64,000 bases of DNA from Thalassia testudinum. Taxonomy: Eukaryota > Streptophyta > Magnoliopsida > Alismatales > Hydrocharitaceae. The DNA lies in contig JAZHRO010000024.1 of the NCBI GenBank assembly GCA_037157565.1, forward strand, positions 17,738,501 to 17,802,500. The letters run 5' to 3'. Positions 42,755 to 55,458 of the stretch are shown here, piece by piece; within the stretch, counting starts at the first letter, position 1; each line of letters opens with the position of its first letter. The notes below the pieces were generated by a model that had not been told where the DNA came from, did not search any database, and was given only the letters and a program-made list of their open reading frames with translations. The position numbers and the translations under genes were made by a program.

Positions 42755-43116
42755 GGGTTAGTTTATTTAGGAGATTGGAAAGTAGTGTTAACAAATATGA
42801 AATTAATATTAATCTGTAATTGTGTTTATTTATAAAATAATGTTAACATTAATTTATATTAAATTGATGTTAAGTTATGATATTAATTTTTGTGACATTT
42901 AATTAATAATAATGTTAAATATATAAAATATGAGAGATGTAAGAGATATGAGTAATATAAGATTTTAACATATATTTAGCTAACATCAATTAAAATTTAT
43001 GTCGAATAAATCTATGTTAAAGTTGTAAAATCCAAATTAATAAATGAAGGATTAAATAATCAACTAAATAAAGATTAACTTCCCTCTTAAGATTAAAACT
43101 TCAAGTAAACTAAACC
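42755..43116. mobile_element. MITE-like element with TTA target duplication
   Basis: 362 bp, very AT-rich. The left end GGGTTAGTTTATTTAG and right end (reverse complement GGTTTAGTTTACTTG) form terminal inverted repeats. TTA lies on both sides (42752-42754 and 43117-43119). Tourist/PIF-Harbinger type is suggested by the TTA duplication. No transposase. Confidence 0.6.
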
Positions 43117-43119
43117 TTA

Positions 43120-45228
43120 AGAACGTATACTGCATACATCGAGCCAGCTACCATTCTTTAAACAAACATATCGAGTCAGCTACCATTCTCTACACGAATG
43201 GTTGTCATCGACAGCAACCAGCAATCGTTTGAAAGAAAGAAAATATAGATGACTTTCTCAATATAAAGAAAACCCTTCTCATTGGACGGAAAAAGGTTAT
43301 TTTGGTTTTATTGAAAACTTCCAATGGCATGGTCTAGAATACAAGTACAAGTTGATTATTACTAACTATTTGACCTCCTAAATTTATACCAAGAGTTGGA
43401 TTGATGGTGTCCTGTATACAAAAGTCATCCAAGGATGGAAAAATATCTTCTTGGTTTAAATCTTTACGTTGAAGATTGACAGGATAAAATTCTCCTAACC
43501 ACTCATCGTCTTGAGGAATCTACGCCTTTTGTATGGTCATGGGGCTAGGGCTCATGGAAGTCGTGACTTTTACACTTTCTTCGTTCTTTTTGACCATCAA
43601 CAAAAGGGGAATGAGCACACTGCCTTGTGTGCATCGTTGTTCATTTTTCTCTTAGCATGTCTATCCATGCATCGTTGATTGGGGGTCTCATCCAAATTGA
43701 ATTTCAACGAGCCACCGAGAACCAATAAGCCTAGGAGTTGGTTTGAACCTCCAAGCAGAAGATGCAATGTGGCAAGGGAGAGATCGACGAAAGAGATGTG
43801 AACAGGGTCAAAGATAAGGTGAAATAGATAGGAGGATGAAGGTTTGGAGTATACGACAGAGAAAGCTTAAAAATCTATGCTTTTCATTTATTCTCCTTGT
43901 AATTGTAAGATGGTTCACTTATCCAACTTTATACCCCAACACCCTAAAATTGTTATCCTACCATGGTTTCATTGAATGAGTTTTCTTTTAGGATCAAATT
44001 TAATGAAGATAAAAGGTATATATTTGCTAATCTTGATCATTTAACATTCTACCAAAAAGATTACCCTTCAAATCTTATCTTTCTCAGGAGGAAAGCTGCT
44101 TCATTTTTGTTTGACATATCATTAATTTCACTAGCGTCTCACCTTTGAATGACGCAAGGGATGTAGTTGTAGATATGTTCATCTCCTTTTAACTCAAGCA
44201 CCAACTAACCACCAGGGTTGGGTGGTCAATCGATCGATGCCTTGTTTGGTAGATCTAGTGGTTCGCTGCCCTTGTAGCCGTATGTTCCAGTGGACATAAA
44301 TAAGCTTAATTTCTAATTATACCAAATATAAAAAGGTTCATCTTCATGGAACCTATGAGAGAGATTGAATACCAAATTATTCCTTATCATACCAACTTCA
44401 TTGTCTTGCTTTGCAAATTCAATAAACTTAATGGCTCCTTCTCGACATTCTACGTCAGTAACCCTACTGCGTCCGTACATCCAACTTACATCCGCAAGAT
44501 AATCCGTTGGTGAAATTTATGTAATGACACATTCTTAAGTAAGAAATTTATGTAAAATAGCTAGACGTTATCGGTAATGAGTTGCAGAAACGGATATAAG
44601 TAAGAATGACATTATTTGGAACCTTTACTTCAGGTCGTTGTGAAAAATATAGAGAATATTAACAGAGAAAGAAGAGTCAGCTAAGACTAAGTCTGTCATG
44701 TAATGAGTTGGTCAGTTAGAATCAATGAGGTTAACTATATATCCCTATTGGGCTGCTGGTGAAATCTGGCAAAGGGTCATGCTACACGGCGAGAGTTAAT
44801 TAATTTCAATATTAATAATGGCATTCCCGAAGGGATAGCTTTTTCTTGGTAATATAATCTCTTTAAAGGATATCCAATGTAAAGAAGATTTTACTGATTG
44901 AATTACAACGAGTGGAATTCCAGTACCATAAAAGCTCTCCAAGAAGGAAAAATAGTACCCAACTCTATTTATAAGGATTGTAGACAAATCCACCCAAAAA
45001 ATGAAAGAACCTGCGGGGGATACAAACAAAAAACCATCGAACGCTAATAAATAAGGAAGAAAAAGTAAAAGATGCATAAAAATATTTAATATAATGTATT
45101 TTTGTAACGTACGGATGAGATAAGTATGATCCTTACTGTAAATTGTTATTTAATATAAAAAATAAAAAATAACATAAATTCTTTTTTTAATAAAAAATAA
45201 TATAAATTTTATTATAGATGGATCCTTC
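43120..45228. other. AT-rich spacer, no gene recognised
   Basis: Contains a small direct duplication near 43137-43200 (ATCGAGYCAGCTACCATTCT twice). The 61-codon ORF at 43963-44148 has no family motif. Nothing else supported. Confidence 0.4.
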
Positions 45229-45434
45229 TCACTTGAAATGATCCTTTTCAAGGGTCATTGGATCATTTTGAAAATTTTGGGAGGGGTTTGTTGTAGTTTG
45301 CAACCTTCTTGAACTTATCTAGAGGTCGAGCAGGTAAAATAGGACTGGAGTGGGGGGGGGGGGTATTTTTACAATTTACTCCAACCCCACAACCCTCCAA
45401 CGCACACCCTAACCCTAAACCTACCTTACCCTGC

Positions 45435-45442
45435 CTATATAA
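45435..45442 (+). promoter_or_regulatory. TATA box of the D 5' LTR
   Basis: CTATATAA followed by C-rich sequence. Equivalent boxes are at 56971-56978 in the 3' LTR and TATTTAAA at 62757-62764 in the next D-type element, all in the same context after AACCCTAAACC. Confidence 0.65.
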
Positions 45443-47093
45443 CCCCCGCAACCTTGTAAACCGTGCCGTCCCACTCCTCCCAATCCTTCAAGTGGCGCAT
45501 CCCACCTTCCCCTTCCTTCCCTCCACCACAGTAGCTGCCGAGAGTGCACCCGTGAGAGGGAGTTGAGAGCTCTAGCGAGGAGTCGCGGGGGGAAGCTTGG
45601 AGGAGGCCATGCGTAAGTTGCAGATGCTGCGCAACTGAGCTGCTACAGCTCCTGTGCGAAGGGGAGTGGAGTTGTTGCGAGGAAAAGGCTCGCAAATAGG
45701 TCTGCGAAGTCATTTTTCCATAGAACCGATGTCTGGGGAGTCCAACAGATGTCTGATTGGACGTCTGAAGTTGCCACCGGATGTCTAATACCGCACAAAA
45801 TCTGAGGTAACGCCCTACTCGAGACTTGTGCGCGATTTTTGGTGTTTTCCTTCTCTACACTATAGGCGAAGGACTAACCGCCTCGGTGTATGTGTGCTAC
45901 ATAGGGCGCGGGCTTTCTCCCACAAGGAGAAGGCTCGAGAAGGGCCTTAGGAGAGTTTTCTTCGTAGATCAAACGTCTGTATCTCTCAACAGACGTCTGA
46001 CCGGACGTCCGGAGGTAGCACCAGACATTCGGTAAAGCAAATTTAAATGGTAAGGTCTTGTCTGCCTGTTTTCTTTTCGTACGTGTTATCTGCGAGTGAT
46101 TATACGTCATTATGCACATGCAGAGTTGTTAGGAAGGTGCGCAGGTGTGACGTCCCAAACACTTTAGGACGTCTGGACGTCTCTCCCGACGATTGACACG
46201 TCCCAGATGTCCGAGTACACTGCCAAACGTCTGGAAAGACCCAAGGACGATCGTGAGGGGTTCTAGACGTTCGGCCTTCAGCACAGAATGCAAGGTGAGC
46301 TTTCTGTTGCTGTTTAAGATGTCTGGGACCTCTCCCAGACATCGGATTATAGTCTGATTTGGTGGATTCAGGCACCAGGCAGCCAGTCCAGCTGGACCCG
46401 CCTGCCTGATCCGGTTCAAGTGAACCAAGAAGGGTGTTTGGGTCGATTCAGGGCCTAAACGAAGTTGATTTTTTGTAAATAAGGAACCGTTGGATTCCTA
46501 TTAGAAATTTCCATGTGATGGAGCCTTGTTCTAGCGATTTTGAACTCTATTTCCTGCCTCAAGAAATATTGAAATGGTTGATCTGACCGTTCGTGTTAAT
46601 AAGAGACCTGTCCGTGGTGTGCACGGGACCCGCAGAGGCTACGCGATCCGCCATTCGTGCCCTTACACCTCCCGATTACTCCGGTAGAGTGATATTTACT
46701 ATCCCTTGTGAATTAAATGATGAAAGTGCATGTTATTTAGAAGTAATTGGCTGAACCCTAGGATGTACAACGAACCCTAAGGCTGAGGTAGAAAAATGAA
46801 TAATTATGCATGCTGTGAATGTTAGATTGTGGTAATATTTCCTGACTATGCCGAATTACGAGCTGCCTGTTTACATTCGTTGAATCATGACTTGAATTGA
46901 AATAAATGTTGTATCCTGTTTAGCTTGATTGATGAGATAAGTGTTGAATTGTGAAGCCATTAGCTGCTTGTTATACCATAAATTTATCTTGATATGAATA
47001 GAGGCATGTGTACTGTACGAGGAGCTAGAAGAGGAACTCAAATGTACGGAATAAATATCAGATGTCGATGGAAAGTAGCTAGCCCTCGTGTAC

Positions 47094-48411
47094 TGGCGGA
47101 CGGAGGCTAGGATCTGCAAGATACGAAAACGACCTTACGGCCCTGTCAGACTACGGGAAAACCTTCGCCGTATCACGGCGAAGGTGAAGAAGGGGTCAGC
47201 TGGCCACAGGGTGACCTAGGCGTGCGTGCCCAGGTCACCCTATGGCTGTGAAAATGGGTGTGTTCAGGGGAAGTGTTGAGAGCGTATGGTGGTGAATGGG
47301 AAGAGGGGTTATGATCAATGAGTCGAGGCGGTGCTTGTGAAGTAGTTGGCGAGGTGGGTGGATGCGTGGAGCAGTGGATACACCTCGCCGGTGGTCTGCC
47401 GGAGGTGGAGAAGGCGATGGTGGTCGACGTGTGGCAGTGAGTGATTTAGGAAATAGATAAGGGGGAAATGAAGAGGGGAAAAAGGGGAATGGTTGTTACC
47501 TACTTAGCAGACGAAAGAGGGGAAGGAGGCGGCGAGTGGCTATGTTGCCGTCGCCGGAGACGAAGGAGACCAGGAGAAGGGACGGCGACGAGGAAGAGGT
47601 GCTGGAGGGTGCCTGCTGGTACGGCCAGGCACAGTGGACGACAGTGAAGGTAACCCTGCCACTGGTATGGTGGCAGGGCGAGGAGAGCGGAGGAGGAGGG
47701 TCGCCGGAGCCTGCGGGCGAATGGCCGGAGGAGGAGGAGACGAAAATTAAGGGATTTCCTTGGCCAAAACAGGCTTAAAGGAAGCAGCAGGGGCTACCGT
47801 TCCTTAAATAGGTGCTAGTCGAGAGAGAATCGCGAGGAGACGTGGGTTCCTCGCAGGAGGCATGGCCGCAAAATGACCCATACCTCTCGAGTGTTCGCAC
47901 GAAAGGTATGGTGGCCAGTAGGGCATGGGAGCCGACCCATGCAGAAGAGGACAACGCAAGGAGTCTTTTCAAATCTGGGGCCGGCTCCCCAAGTCTGTGC
48001 AGCGCCATCCTCCGCGCAAAGTCGTCGGAGGTATGGCCTGCGTAGTGCTGGGGCAAAGGGACCCGATTGAAGAAAGAGACGAGAAAGGTAGGGGGGTATC
48101 TGCAAGAGTCCAAAAAGTTAAGAGTCAAAAGGTAATTGTTGAGGACCATTTTGTAAAGTGGGTCAAGGTGACCTTTCCTTAGGTCCAAATTTTGGTATAA
48201 CCCTAATTTTGATCTAAGGAATCCAATGGTGAGGTTGGATTTTATGTTTGACCATGTTTGATCAGACATTTTACACAAAAATCCAAATTAGGTCAAAAAT
48301 TGGGTATGGTTCTCAATCTAGGTCAAGATAGGTTCAAATGGCCAAATTGAAGGTTCTAAATCCTAGGGGATATTTTTCATGAATTTTAGAGGGTTTAATT
48401 GATTTTTATCT
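47094..48411 (+). repeat. 5' LTR-like repeat of E1, 3' part missing
   Basis: Starts with a GGCC-rich box and a perfect 11-bp hairpin ACCTTCGCCGT/ACGGCGAAGGT (47161-47185), then CCTAGGC..GCCCAGG. It contains a GTCGCCGGAGACGAAGGAG box, a TTAAATAGG TATA-like site near 47803 and a 'ccaaattttggtat..cctaa' block. It stops at GATTTTTATC, where the 3' copy continues for about 640 bp more, so the end next to the interior is deleted. Confidence 0.65.
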
Positions 48412-49450
48412 TTGTTTATCGCGCTCGATCGGGTTTTAAAAGATAATACGTTGTAGTATAGCCGAAAAAGCGTTCAAAACAAATAAAGAGTTTTTATTAC
48501 TCGAAAATTGGAGTATCCGAGGTCGAACACAGGGAGCAATTGGAATTTACTACTAATCTCAAATGTAATTGAATACTCTAATTTACTCAAAACTTTAATT
48601 CAAATATGAATGTATGCGGTTAAAAAGTAATTAGGACAAAAGAGTAAAATTGGACATCTGATCTTGTGATCAGACGTCTTAAAAGTGTTATTCTTCTTCT
48701 TATATTTCTTTCTCTGCAGCCTCTCTTTTGCCTTGCTTCTTTCTCTTCTGTCTCGGTCTTTCTTCTTCTTTCTCTTCTCTCTCTGCAAAGGCTTCTTCTT
48801 CCTTGGTCTCTTCTCTTCTTCCTACCTTTGCTTCTCTTCTCTCAGTCCTTCTTTCTTTCTTCCTTCAGATCTACAGGTCTTCTTCCTGCCTTTGCTCCTT
48901 TTCTTTCAGTCCTTTTCTTCCTTGGCTAAGTTTCTTCTCTTCTTCGCTCAGCCTGCCTGCACAGAGAGCAAAACCTACCCTTTTCCCTCTACCCGCATGT
49001 CTCTCTCTCTCTCTGCAATTAACTCAAAGGACGCTCTCCCAGGCCACGGGTAATCGGGTCGGATTTCACACCCGGGACCAGGTGCACCGGTAGGTGGGTG
49101 ATGCGCGAGGAGTTCTCAGGTTGGGTCGGGTCGGAGCCCACCAGATCCGCGAGGTGAAACCACGGACGAGGCGAGCGTGGGATAAGGTGAGGGACCTCAC
49201 CCCTGTGCGTTCGGAGGCAACGAGGTAATATCACAAAAATAATTTATACCGCACCTGCGCTTCGCATTTCGACGATGTGGGACTAAAGTCCCGCCTTCTT
49301 TCGCTCGCGCCCGCAGACGATTCTTCTTCGATTTCCAAGGCTACGGACGCCGCTGCGCTTCTTGCTAAGCCAGATCACTTCGCACTGCTCGCCCGAGTCC
49401 GCTGCACCTGAAGCCTGGAGCTGCTTTGAAGCTTCTTCAACCGTCGTCAA
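48412..49450 (+). other. Non-coding interior of E1
   Basis: Holds the boxes typical of all E copies: CGTTGTAGTATAGC (48453), 'gaggtcgaacacagggagcaat', a GACGTC dyad (48652-48683), a long pyrimidine tract (48690-49000), GGTGAGGGACCTCACC (49184-49200) and the hairpin GTGGGACTAAAGTCCC (49276-49291). Leucine/serine-rich ORFs (48666-49093) arise from the tract and are not convincing genes. Confidence 0.55.
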
Positions 49451-51392
49451 TGGCGGCAGGGGCTTCGATACTGTCACACACAAATACGGCCTATTGGCCT
49501 AATCAAACCAGCTGGGCACCTTCGCCGTGGCACGGCGAAGGTGGTGAGCCATGCGGCAGGCCGTGGGATGGCCTAGGCGTGCGTGCCTAGGTCAACCTGT
49601 GGCGGGGGTGTGGGTGTGTTCGGGGGACTATGGTGGAGGCGTAGAGGGATGGTGGATGGGCGGAGGTTGCTCCTTGTGGTGAGGCGGAGCTTATGAGACG
49701 GTTGGCGAGCCGTGTGGAGGGGCGGAATGGTGGGAGCGGCTCGCCGGAGGTCGGTCAGAGGCGAGGAAGATGGAGGTGGTCAGCGATGGTCGAGGGGCAA
49801 TTAAATGAAATAAAAGGGGGAAAAGAGAGAGGGGAAGATGGAGAATGTATTAAGCCTAACTACAGGGATGAAGGGGGATGGGGAGGTGGACAGCTGTACC
49901 TGTTGTCGTCGGAGAAGAAGCTGCCCAGTGGAGGAAGACGGCGGCGACGAGGCTGAGGCGGCGTGCGCGGGTATTACGCGACGCGGAGGAGAATCAAGAA
50001 GATGTCTCTGCGACGCAGAGGAGGGTCGCCGGAGCTCGCTGGGTACTTGGCCGGAGAAGAAAGAGAAGAATTTGAGGTGGAAGTTCGGCCAAGTTGAGCT
50101 AAACATGAGCGGCCGGGTTTGGTGGTTCTTTTATAGGCACTGGGCTGTGCTTTCAGAGCGTGGAGGGCACGCCAATACCTCCGCCGGCTCGCCGGAGAAG
50201 GAAAGTGGGTGGATACCCAAATCCCTCGTGCATTCGCATGAGAGATTGGGTTCACACTAGGGATCAAGATTGGCCTTAGATGGAAGGGAATTCCTCAGAG
50301 AATCTCCCTTCCATTTCTGGGAGGGGATCTCTGAGGAATCAGAGAGTATTCCCTCTATAATCCTCGCCGGAGTGGGATTCTGCCCCAACAATGGCGGCAG
50401 GACCTGATTGCAAAGTTGGCGAGGAAATTAGGGGGCTCTCTGCGATGATTTCAAAAGATAGGGACCAAATTGTGATTTGGGTGTACTGAATTGCAAAGTA
50501 GGTAAAGATGACCTCCCCTTAGGTCCAAATTTTGGTACAAACCTAATTTGGACCTAAGGAATCCAATGGTGAGGTTGGATTTTAGGTTTGACCACGTTTG
50601 ACTAGATATTTTGCGTAAAAGCCCAAATTAGGTCAATTGATGAACTGAGACCCTAATCTAGGTCAAACTGGGTTCCAAAGGCCAAATTAAGTGTTCTAAA
50701 CCCTAGAGGATATTTTTGCATGAATTTTAGAGGGTTTAATTGATTTTTATCCTGACCGGAACCTTGTTGATTTAAGCATGTTTGTTTTAGGATTACCAAA
50801 TGTCATTTAATTCCTAAATTGCACATGAACCCATTTCTGATTGACTCAACCCACTTTTTATCTCATTTAGACCTTTTGACCTATGTTTTGCCTCTGAGAA
50901 ATCCCATTTATGCACTGTAATGGTAAAATTACAGTTTTAACCTTTAATTCATGTTTTCTTCTCAGAGCACTTATTCCTTCATTTAGGCCTTCTTCTAGGT
51001 TATGTAGGAGCTTTTATCTTCTTTATTGGGTAAAAATGAGCTAGTTATGGCTCATGATGAGGCTCTCATCAATCTTGCCTGGAACTTTGTGAATTAAAGT
51101 GTATTTGTTTAGGATTACAGAATATCATTTAATTCTCAGATTTTGTCATAACCCTTTCCTGATCAAACCGTCCCACTTTTCTCTTAGTAAGCCCATTTGA
51201 CCTGTGTCTACACCCTTAAAAATCCTGCTCATGTACTGCATTGGTAAAATTACAATTTTACTCCTTGTGTATTATTTTATACTCAGATTTGCAATTTCCT
51301 GATTTAGGCTTTCCCTTAGGTTTTGTAGGAGCTTTTGTACAATTAATTAGGTCAAAATGTACTAGTTAGGGTTCATGATGAGGTTCTCATCA
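49451..51392 (+). repeat. 3' LTR-like repeat of E1
   Basis: 1942 bp, TGGCGGCAGG to CTCATCA. Perfect 12-bp hairpin CACCTTCGCCGT/ACGGCGAAGGTG with loop GGC (49519-49545), then CCTAGGC-GTGCGT-GCCTAGG. Near the end a segment of about 320 bp is tandemly duplicated, since GAGCTAGTTATGG..CTCATCA occurs at about 51041-51072 and a diverged copy ends at 51392. Confidence 0.65.
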
Positions 51393-52421
51393 CGTACACG
51401 GTACCGAGGAGAGCTACTGTACTTAATGTAGGGGGGAGCTAACCGCCCCAGGGGACCTAGGGTTAGGACTGGCCCCCCTACACCGACTCTTGTTGGGTCC
51501 ACTGGGCAAACCAGGATAGTCGGATGAGGGTACGCGGACTGTGGAGGGGCGAGACCCCTATTTTGAGAGGGTAAGGCCCTGTGTTGTTCCATGTTGTACT
51601 TTTGGTCGTACCTGCTAGGGGAAACGACTGACTGCGTGTCAGTACAGGATAGCTATCTGTGTGCTTATCGCACGTGCCGTAGTCATCGCCTACATCGCGA
51701 CCATGACCTCGAGGTGGTAGACCGAGCGTAGGATTACCACGGGGTGCTCTCCCGACCAGGAGAGTGCCACGTGTACATCCTACATCGCGGGAAAACTGCA
51801 ATCAAGATCGTTTCCTGAGGGAATAGGAAGATTGAGAGGCATTGTGGACCTTTTCCTTGAAAACTGATTCGTAAACACTAGTTGTTAAAATAACTTTTGT
51901 TTAGATAATTAGATAATTCCATGTAAATCTGTGGTTTTCTTTACTGCGTAAATGATATAACTGTTGTATATGTCACTTTACTCAGCGTTAGCTAACCACC
52001 GTCTTATATAACTATGTACAGGTCAGGGAGTTGAGCAGCCAGCACCATCGGCTGCAGAGAGTGCTGGGCCCAATCAAGCTCAGCCATAGTTCTATTTGTT
52101 CCTTTCTATTTTTGCTGTTCTCCATTGTTAATAAGTACTTCTATCTTATGTTGAGAACTATTGTCGTGATACCCTTTTTACCTTAGTTGTGATGGCTAGT
52201 GAACTATGTTTTCCATCTATGCATGGTATTTTTCTGGAATCTCTTTTATATTTTCCATTGTTGGTCTTTCTTTTAAATTGCTTAGCTACTTGCATGCGTG
52301 GTTTATAGTTTGTTTCGTACATTTGGGTTAGCCTCTCGTTGGACGACTGGGTCTTGGGGTTAGTCAAGCGAGCCGTTTCCAGGTTCCTAGAGGGGTCGGA
52401 TTCGGGTCGTAACAAGATGGT

Positions 52422-55400
52422 CTTGGCTACAGCGCTTCCCTAGCATTGTTCCTCTTCTTCTCTTCTTCTTCTGGCCTTCTTCCTTTCCTCCTCTTCTTTT
52501 CCTTCTTTCCTTCTTCAGCTTCTCTCCTCTTTATGCATGAGCCTTCTTCCTTCTCCTCCTCTTGTTTCTCTTCTTGCCTGTCTTTAGCCTCTTCTCCTCT
52601 TCTTCTTTCTTCTGCATGCGCAATGGGCAGGTTCCTAAAATTTGGTTAAGTGTTGCATAGAGCAAAACCCTCCCCTGCTCCGTGCTCTCTTTCTTTCTCT
52701 CTTCCTCTCAGGTTCTGCCCTTCCAGGGCCAGTAAGGGTAATCAAGTTATCGGGCAAGTGCGCACCCAGGACCAGGCTCACCGGTGTGGGTGGTGAGCGA
52801 GGTGTGCTTAGGTTAGGCGGGTTATCGAATCGGTCAAACCCGCGTGTAAGGTGTCGCGGGCGAGGCGCGTGAGGGCGCGTGCGAGGACCTCACCCCCTGT
52901 GCATGCTGAGGCGAACAACCTATGCGTCTTTTTCAATTTATGCAGGTGAGCGCGCTTGTCAGCTTCTGAGGTGGAACTAAAGTCCCACCCTTCCTTCGCG
53001 TGCGTTGCGCCGGTGTCTCTTCGTTTGATTGCAGCTGCTGCTGGGGGTATTCCCCACAATTGGAGTCTTCAACGTTTTCCTTGAGCAAAGCCGCGCAACT
53101 CCTGGGACTTCACCTGGGGCTCACGATGCCTGGAGCAAGACTTCAAGCTTTGCTCGAAGCTTCATCAATGGCGGCAATGACCTGCTACCTGAAAACCAAG
53201 AATAAGGCCTCTCGGCCGTGTTAAAGCACTTAGGAAGTGTCGCCAGATGACGACAATCGTAACGTGGTGGTGTGGAGGTGATTAGCAAAGTGTGTTTTTG
53301 CTAGGAAAACGTCGTAGTATAGTTCGCAATACGATCAAACAAAGATATTCAATAAAAGATAACGAGACTTGAGTCCAGTCGTTTGTCTCCAGGAGGCATT
53401 TGTTTTACTTTTGAATTCGATCTTTTACCGCTCTACTTTGTTTAAAATCACACGCCGGTTTATGATTATTACGTATTGAAGTACGACATAATTAGTTGCA
53501 AGTATATCAGGAATTGAAAACAGGCAACATTAATCACGCAAAAGATATTGCAATGAGCTCATGGTGATTCTTAACACATAGACATATATATATAGAAAAT
53601 ATATTTTTCATTCATTCATTTGGAGAGTGTTTGCAACATGAACTTGTAGAGGAAAGCTTGTACATGAATGCTTAAAAATGTAAAGCTAGCTATCAGAAAA
53701 TGATCGCATACAAGAATCTACGGGGGGATTTTGCATGCATCATTGGGGGAGAATAAGGGCCACACTACTAAGCAGTAAATGTAAAGTGCTAGCTACTAAT
53801 CTATCAGAAGTGAGGGCATTCGGAGGTGGGCACCGATAGCCTTGGAGTGGTGGAGAGGAGAAAGAGGGGCGGCCAATGGAGCTTAGGCTGGCCCTTAGAG
53901 AGAGGTTAGAGGAGTGATCTAGCATTCTGGCATGGTGTCCTTCATGGTGGTGCTCAGCTCGTGGAGATGGAGTGGAGATGGTAGTGGAGATGGTGGTGGC
54001 TAGCCTAAGTGGAGGTGGATGGAGCCAAGCAAGTATGGCCAAAAAGTGGATGGGTGCAAATGGCCACCCGTTAGGTCTTTTTATAGACCTAAGGGAATCT
54101 CTTTAGAGAATTATGGAGGTGGGAGCTCGTAGGAGAGTGAGAGAGAGAGGATGGATGGTGGTTTTTAGATCCACCAAATGTGGATCTAAAAATTGAATGG
54201 CTCTTGGTTGCTAATTTTAGCAACCAAGGCAACCACACATGGTAGAGAGTTCTAGAGAACTCTAGGCTAGGTATTTTCATGTGGATGGTGTGTGTGGGTG
54301 TGTGTGGGTCGAAACATAGGTGGCTAGGTTGATTAGGTTAGGTTCTAGTGGGTTTATGTCAAGGAATGCCTCAAATTAAGGTTATAAACCCTAATTCACT
54401 AAGGTAAAGTGCAATTAAACTTAATACAAGTTTAATTGGGTGTGTGGAAACTTAATTGAGAGTAAAACAACTCAATTAATTTAGGTCTAGGTCAATTGGA
54501 CTCTCACTGAGTCCAATTGGATAGTGTGTGCTGAGATCAGGGCTCAATTGGACTCAATGAGTCCAATTGAATAGGCTGATAGAATTAACTAAGATCCAAG
54601 TCAATTAGGTTTAGTGAGGACCTAATTAGGTCCTTAAGGAGGTCTAGAAGCGATGTACTAGAATTAGGGCACCTTAATTTAGGTTCCTATAGGGTTGGGA
54701 TTAGGTTTAGGAACCTAAAGATCCAAGATCAAAGCTTGAATCTCAAAACAGGAACTGGAGAGCAGTATTAGATGTCTAATAATAGTGTCAGACGTCTTAT
54801 ACTCAAAAATTAAAAGTTCAGACTTGTTGTCTGGACGTCCAATTAGAGTCAGGAAGGATTCAAGGTTCTATCTTGGGTATTCTGCAGAAATTGGACATCT
54901 GACTAAGTGTCTGGACATCTAATAATACTGAAGAAGTGGGTTTAAGGTGTGCGGGAGTTGGCTAAGGGTTCTAGACATCCTATAATTCATCTGGACGTCC
55001 AGATAAAGGTTGGAATTAGGGTTTTAAGGTTTCTTAGGGTGCGGTGACCTAATCTAAGGGTGGCTATGGCTTGGGGAAGTCTCTAGGCTATCCTAGGGCT
55101 AGGATGGTCCTAAGCTCTTCATATTTTACTGCTTTTTTCCTACTTAATAGAATAGAAAACTTTAACTCGCTTACATCATTATTCCTACATCTAATCTAAG
55201 TCTTCTGCTCCAGCTCTGCTGCAACACCCGTTATTCCTGATCCAGCTTCAGATCCTACTCCAGATCTAGCTCCTGATCAGCTTATTTCCTACAATCGATA
55301 TAATGCACTTAATTAGCACATTATAACATTATCTTATGCATAGCTAAAATAAAGTAGTAAAGATGCAAATAATGCTTATGCATGCATGAATTACCCTAAC

Positions 55401-55458
55401 TTATGCTAAGTCCTAGCCTAATTTAGGTCAATTAGGACCTATGATTGCTACGCAATCA
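52422..55458 (+). mobile_element. E3: composite E-type block inside D
   Basis: Begins directly after AGATGGT of the D PBS region. The first part (to 53168) is E interior: pyrimidine tract, 'gctgaggcgaac', GGTGGAACTAAAGTCCCACC. An LTR start (TGGCGGCAATGACC, 53169) runs only about 140 bp. A second interior box (CGTCGTAGTATAG, 53318) then leads into a diverged LTR-like region (TATA-like TTTTTATAG near 54078) ending GCAATCA at 55458. It contains hairpins and GACGTC dyads (54765-55020). It seems to be two E copies fused by deletion. Confidence 0.5.

Larger units (their letters stand above)
47094..51392 (+). mobile_element. E1: complete non-autonomous LTR-like element inside D
   Basis: 4299 bp beginning TGGCGGACGG and ending TTCTCATCA, flanked by TGTAC (47089-47093) and CGTAC (51393-51397), a 5-bp duplication with one change. 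The D LTR is continuous across it (compare D 3' LTR near 58660). The two ends repeat each other in direct orientation (47094-48411 and 49451-51392), giving LTR-internal-LTR organisation with about 1 kb of non-coding interior. No gag, pol or transposase is present. It is best described as a TRIM/LARD-like non-autonomous retrotransposon. Confidence 0.75.
45234..52414 (+). repeat. 5' LTR of D, split by E1
   Basis: LTR parts 45234-47093 and 51398-52414 (plus one TSD copy) give about 2877 bp, the same as the 3' LTR. CTATATAA TATA box at 45435-45442. Leader with GTCATTTTT and degenerate hairpin (45705-45730), then C-box motifs (45970-46020, 46150-46275), including a GATGTCTGGGA/TCCCAGACATC hairpin at 46318-46344. 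The second part carries the GC-rich domain, CTAAC branch-like site and TACAG acceptor (52020). Confidence 0.92.

Noticed and set aside
43963..44148. 61-codon ORF in AT-rich DNA
   Set aside because: Too short, no motif, no conserved context.
45349..45362. Poly-G run in the D LTR
   Set aside because: Simple homopolymer; absent in the 3' LTR, so probably slippage or a base-calling problem.
47536..48278. ORFs in the E1 LTR
   Set aside because: Glu/Gly-rich composition, not conserved between the two E1 LTR copies.
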